A DNA stretch of 64,000 bases, taken from contig NC_018017.1 of assembly GCF_000243155.2 (NCBI RefSeq), positions 496,001 through 560,000 of the forward strand. Reading direction: 5' to 3'. A model generated the notes under the pieces. The model saw only the letters and a list, made by a program, of their open reading frames with translations, made no database searches and was not told where the DNA came from. The translations under genes were made by a program, and so were the position numbers. Source of the stretch: Desulfitobacterium dehalogenans ATCC 51507. Its GTDB lineage: Bacteria > Bacillota > Desulfitobacteriia > Desulfitobacteriales > Desulfitobacteriaceae. Shown here one piece after another: positions 60,268-64,000 of this stretch (the first letter of the stretch is position 1; the number at the start of each line of letters is the position of its first letter).

Positions 60268-63200
60268 ATGCGGGAAAAATGCATTGAAGCACGAGCTATG
60301 TTGTTTGAAAAATTATACGAGGAGATTGTCGGTCCCGGTTCGGGTGAAACAATCGAGAACGGCTCATCCTGTAGTTTACCCGATAAAGAGACGGAAGTTA
60401 TTACCGACATGCCGGAAAGGCGTTATTACGTAGGCGTCTTATTTCCGATGGGAGATCAAATGAGAGTTGATAACGACGCCACTCGTCTCGATGCCGACGA
60501 AGCGCAAGACGATGAACCCGAAGAAGGTCAGGTACCGGACGAAGACGATCGGCGAGGCTCACTGGCATCCATGCCGGGTCAAACCGACGACACTATGGAT
60601 GAAGTAATGGCATTGTCCACACAAGATAGACCCTCTTCAATCGGCATGACGTTTATAGTGGATCAAAACGTCGATTCGGTATGTGTGGATGTTTCGTTTG
60701 CCACATATAGACATACCACTTTTGAGGATTGTTTAGTTCCTTACACGGGAAATTTATCGGCGGAGGACATTGAAAATAGCGTATTCGGATCAATAGTACG
60801 TCTTGATGGGAATAGACTTAGCCTGAAACGGTCGGTTAATAAACACGAAATAATTAACATATGGAATTTACACCAATTTAACGATTCGATACTCTTTGAT
60901 TCGCTTTGTAAACTCGCTGCACAATGCCATAAAGAATATGGGTTTAAACGGATTTCTCATTCGGATTCGATTACGTTACCTCTTGACGGAACTCCGGTCA
61001 AAAATATTTGCGGCGTAGAATTCGCATATTTACGCGCCGTAAAAAACGATTTGGGGTTAGCGTTGAGAACCGTTACAATCATGCTGTACAATGGAGGGAG
61101 TGGACGGTATGACGGTACTAATACGATATTCCAGCCGAAGCTTGAAGTATCGTCTTTAAAAAATCCGACGTTTCGTATTATGCCTTACGACGATAATATG
61201 AGATTTTCCGCCGATGAGGAAGAGCGTTCTCTTGCGCTTCTTTATCATAGGAGAACGCGCTACGCTTCCGGACACGGAATATCGGCATATTGGAATATCG
61301 ATCGTGGGGAGTGGCATGTATATACGGACCTCATGCCGAGGACGGAAGTTCCTCAGATGGACCCCGACTATGCGTTTAAGAGAGGGGTAGAGAAAAGATA
61401 TCTTTCTCTGAAATACTTTTCCGATTTATCGATGAACTCCGCGGAAGATAAATATGTCGCTCTGGAATCCTTAATATTGGCCTATGAAGTCTGGATTGAG
61501 GATTTGAAAGAGGGTGCGAAAAGGGAGCTCCTTTCCGAAGAATTAGACGCGATTGCCGCCAAGCATATTCTCTTATGTGAAAAAGCGGCCGCTCGAATGA
61601 GAGACGGCATTACCTGCCTACGTAATGACGATGATGCGATGAGAGCCTTTGAGTTGACCAACCGAGCCATGTTAATGCAGATGAAACATCGAAAAATCGT
61701 TCAAGACGTGCCGGACGATGAAGAACCGACGGATTCGCCGTATAAAAGCGTGGATTATGCTCGATTGGATAATGAATATAAAGATTTTATCTGGCGTCCG
61801 TTTCAAGCCGCATTCTTCTTAATGAATATACGCGGTTTAACGGATACCGAACCTTTAATGCAAGTCGAGCAAATGGAGCGTGATAGAGATATCGTAGACA
61901 TTATCTGGTTTCCCACGGGCGGAGGAAAAACGGAAGCCTATTTAGCGTTGACGGCGTTTACTATTTTCTACCGGCGCTTAAAGTATCCCGATTCTTCCGA
62001 GGGAACGGCGGTTCTAATGCGATATACGTTAAGATTGCTTACTTCTCAGCAATTTGCACGGGCGAGCACCCTAATATGTGCCTGTGACTTAATTAGAAAA
62101 GAGTTTTGGAATAATAGTAGGCGGCGTGATAAACGATGGAAAGAGCCGATTTCCATCGGCTTGTGGATTGGAGGAGATCACACGCCGAATAAAAATACGT
62201 CTCACGATTATCCTCTAGGAGCCAAAGAACACCTCAGAGATTTACAAAACAAAAGCAAAGGGTCCATAGAGTATAGAAATGACTATTTTAATAAGTTCCA
62301 AGTACTTACATGCCCTTGGTGCGGTGCAAGTTTAGTTCCCTCCGAAAAAGCAAGCGATCATGGCAAAGAAAAATGGGGATATGAAATGTACGATAAAAGA
62401 CATTTTTATTTGCACTGCATTCGTCCACAATGTCCATTTGAAAACAATTTACCAGTACAGGTGGTGGATCAAGAACTATATCGTAATCCTCCGACATTAT
62501 TATTTGCAACGGTCGATAAGTTTGCTATGTTGGCGTGGAATGGAGAGGTAGGTAAATTTTTTAGCATTTATTCAAATAATCGAGCCCCGGAGTTAATAAT
62601 TCAGGACGAATTGCATTTAATATCGGGTCCATTGGGATCAATCGTAGGTCTATATGAAGCCGCAATTGACTCATTGTGTTCGTCAAAAGGGATTCGTCCT
62701 AAAATCGTCGCTTCGACCGCCACAATACGACGTGCCGGCGATCAATGCAGACAGCTTTATAATCGTCCAGTCCTTCAATTTCCCCCGTCCGGTATCGATG
62801 CGGCCGATTCTTTCTTTGCCAAAGAAGCTGACGTTGCCGAGCAGCCGGGACGTATGTATGTGGGGATTTTCCCATCTGGGAAAACAAAAGCAATGTTGCA
62901 AACCAAGGTTATGTCGACTTTACTGCAATATGTGTCCATGCTTGATGCCGACGATATGGTTAAGGATCAGTATTGGACCCTTACGGGTTATTTCAACAGT
63001 TTACGAGACTTAGGTAAATGTTCGGGACTTGTCGACGATGACATCAAAGATTTCATGAAAAGACTCTGCCGTAGAATAGCGACGGATCGACTCATTCGCA
63101 AAATATCGATGGCGGAGGAACTAACGAGTCGCGTACCGACGACAGCTCTCGTAAAACGCCTAAAAAAACTGGAAAAGACAACCTATTTAAAAGAAAAGCA

Positions 63201-63918
63201 AGCCTCAAATAATTTTGCGATCAACGTATTGTTGGCAACTAATATGATCTCCGTCGGAGTGGATGTGGATCGTTTGAATCTAATGACGGTCGTCGGCCAA
63301 CCGAAGTTGACAAGCGAGTATATTCAGGCAACGAGTCGAGTCGGTCGCAAAAATCCCGGCCTGGTTTGTGTTTTGTATGACGGGACCAAAAGTCGCGATC
63401 GTTCTCACTATGAGCAATTCCACGCCTACCATGAATCCTTTTATAGATATGTGGAGCCTACCAGCGTAACGCCGTTTTCAAAGCCTTCTCTCGATAGAGC
63501 GCTACATGCGGTATTGGTTGGAATCATAAGAAACTGTGATCGTAGATTGCTTGGGGATGGAGATGCCAAAAATTTCACAGGTGATTATCCATTCTTGGAA
63601 ACGGTTAAGCAAGAACTACTTAGACGTATAGAGTCTGTATATGCTCACATAAGTCCCGAGGAACGAGCGGATATAAGCGTGGTTTCCGCTCGGGTAGAAA
63701 GTTTTTTTGAGGAATGGACTCAGTTAGCCAAAGACATTCCGGTTACGGATAAGTTCTATTACGGACTTAGTTTCATGCGAAAATTACCCGGGTCAGACGA
63801 GCATAGATTGTTGCGCCCGTTCGGCATGTGGGAAGAGGAACAGTCGTATGCAACGTTGACTTCCATGAGAAACGTCGATCAAAGTTTATCCGCTCGAATG
63901 CTGATATGGGAGGAATAA
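60268..63918 (+). CDS. drmA: DrmA: DISARM system helicase
   Basis: The ~1216-residue protein has an acidic N-terminal region, a helicase core with Walker A PTGGGKT near 549-555 and DELH at ~780-783, and motif VI SRVGRKNPG around 1023-1031. Between them is an inserted Cys cluster Cys682-x2-Cys685 ... Cys717-x4-Cys722 (zinc-binding type). This is the DrmA architecture. With DrmB it forms the core complex that binds single-stranded phage DNA. ATG 60268 is chosen for spacing to GGGAGG; 60265 is also possible. GC content and CG-rich codons differ from the Hachiman island. Confidence 0.88.
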   Translation: MREKCIEARAMLFEKLYEEIVGPGSGETIENGSSCSLPDKETEVITDMPERRYYVGVLFPMGDQMRVDNDATRLDADEAQDDEPEEGQVPDEDDRRGSLASMPGQTDDTMDEVMALSTQDRPSSIGMTFIVDQNVDSVCVDVSFATYRHTTFEDCLVPYTGNLSAEDIENSVFGSIVRLDGNRLSLKRSVNKHEIINIWNLHQFNDSILFDSLCKLAAQCHKEYGFKRISHSDSITLPLDGTPVKNICGVEFAYLRAVKNDLGLALRTVTIMLYNGGSGRYDGTNTIFQPKLEVSSLKNPTFRIMPYDDNMRFSADEEERSLALLYHRRTRYASGHGISAYWNIDRGEWHVYTDLMPRTEVPQMDPDYAFKRGVEKRYLSLKYFSDLSMNSAEDKYVALESLILAYEVWIEDLKEGAKRELLSEELDAIAAKHILLCEKAAARMRDGITCLRNDDDAMRAFELTNRAMLMQMKHRKIVQDVPDDEEPTDSPYKSVDYARLDNEYKDFIWRPFQAAFFLMNIRGLTDTEPLMQVEQMERDRDIVDIIWFPTGGGKTEAYLALTAFTIFYRRLKYPDSSEGTAVLMRYTLRLLTSQQFARASTLICACDLIRKEFWNNSRRRDKRWKEPISIGLWIGGDHTPNKNTSHDYPLGAKEHLRDLQNKSKGSIEYRNDYFNKFQVLTCPWCGASLVPSEKASDHGKEKWGYEMYDKRHFYLHCIRPQCPFENNLPVQVVDQELYRNPPTLLFATVDKFAMLAWNGEVGKFFSIYSNNRAPELIIQDELHLISGPLGSIVGLYEAAIDSLCSSKGIRPKIVASTATIRRAGDQCRQLYNRPVLQFPPSGIDAADSFFAKEADVAEQPGRMYVGIFPSGKTKAMLQTKVMSTLLQYVSMLDADDMVKDQYWTLTGYFNSLRDLGKCSGLVDDDIKDFMKRLCRRIATDRLIRKISMAEELTSRVPTTALVKRLKKLEKTTYLKEKQASNNFAINVLLATNMISVGVDVDRLNLMTVVGQPKLTSEYIQATSRVGRKNPGLVCVLYDGTKSRDRSHYEQFHAYHESFYRYVEPTSVTPFSKPSLDRALHAVLVGIIRNCDRRLLGDGDAKNFTGDYPFLETVKQELLRRIESVYAHISPEERADISVVSARVESFFEEWTQLAKDIPVTDKFYYGLSFMRKLPGSDEHRLLRPFGMWEEEQSYATLTSMRNVDQSLSARMLIWEE

Positions 63919-63920
63919 TA

Positions 63921-64000
63921 GTGGTAAACGAACCGAAAAAAGTGAAATTGGGGAAAGGAAAGGTGACTCACAACGTCCGGGCCGCTCAAGCCATACTTCA
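63921..64000 (+). CDS. drmB: DrmB: DISARM DUF1998 protein, N-terminal part (cut by window end)
   Basis: GTG 63921 follows GGGAGGAATAATA, 2 bp after the drmA stop. The 26 visible codons read VNEPKKVKLGKGKVTHNVRA and on, open to the end of the window. Position directly after drmA and the basic start fit DrmB, which carries the DUF1998 domain; the diagnostic region lies beyond the window. Confidence 0.7.
   Translation, partial: MVNEPKKVKLGKGKVTHNVRAAQAIL

Noticed and set aside
1-64000. CRISPR arrays, tRNA, rRNA, replication origin and prophage genes
   Set aside because: I looked for regularly spaced repeats, cloverleaf-type sequences, rRNA segments and phage structural genes and saw none.

Overview
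The window reads as chromosome of an anaerobic, endospore-forming type Firmicute of the Desulfitobacterium kind (inference). The signs are strong AGGAGG-type ribosome binding sites with many GTG/TTG starts, rho-independent terminators, duplicated Tat/molybdopterin oxidoreductase gene sets with TorD-like and DmsB/DmsC-like partners, BceRS-BceAB peptide-sensing modules, 2-hydroxyacyl-CoA dehydratase activases, sigma-54 regulated CoA-thioester genes and a UGA-containing HesB-like gene. No rRNA, tRNA or CRISPR array was seen.

Layout: (1) 0-1.8 kb is a gene graveyard: an XRE-type fragment, a small membrane protein, short unknown frames and a frameshifted comM remnant. (2) 1.9-9 kb holds two BceAB-type ABC transporters flanking one BceR/BceS two-component pair; the second permease lacks the large extracellular domain. 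(3) 9-15.2 kb is a PucR-type regulator followed by a TorD-like chaperone and a DmsABC-like complex whose catalytic subunit offers Cys, not Ser, at the likely molybdenum position. (4) 15.3-20.9 kb, minus strand: a DUF3999/DUF2339 membrane pair, then an MFS exporter with a winged-helix regulator. (5) 21.1-23.8 kb: a second molybdoenzyme/ferredoxin pair lacking a Tat signal and an anchor. (6) 24-26.7 kb: an ECF sigma/anti-sigma pair, a small unknown gene and a HesB-like gene with an in-frame UGA, a downstream hairpin and a CsoR-like operator over its promoter. (7) 26.9-30.5 kb: LigD (end-joining ligase/polymerase) and a YjdF-like membrane protein.

(8) 30.5-36.6 kb is an AT-rich accessory island with the two-gene Hachiman defence system (hamA-hamB), surrounded by decayed LysR, Rhs and Phd/YefM-antitoxin pieces. 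A deleted copy of the antitoxin locus lies on one side and a fuller but nonsense-mutated copy on the other. (9) 36.8-41.1 kb: a split 2-hydroxyacyl-CoA dehydratase/activase-like set and an iron alcohol dehydrogenase. (10) 41.2-47.9 kb: a sigma-54 activator (PAS-AAA-Fis) between two sigma-54 promoters, one driving CoA-transferase plus thiolase (minus strand), the other an SDR reductase plus thiolase (plus strand); together these look like short-chain acyl-CoA/acetoacetyl-CoA metabolism. (11) 47.9-56.6 kb: a LysR regulator, a tripartite tricarboxylate transporter (TctB-A-C), a chemoreceptor, an alkaline-phosphatase-superfamily enzyme and a thioredoxin. A 74-bp regulatory element is duplicated in front of the transporter and of the phosphatase gene, suggesting one regulon for uptake, taxis and hydrolysis of an unknown carboxylate or phosphoester.

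(12) 57.6-64 kb is the start of a class 2 DISARM anti-phage locus: drmE, drmA and the first codons of drmB, cut by the window end, with a perfect 16-bp palindrome just upstream of drmE.
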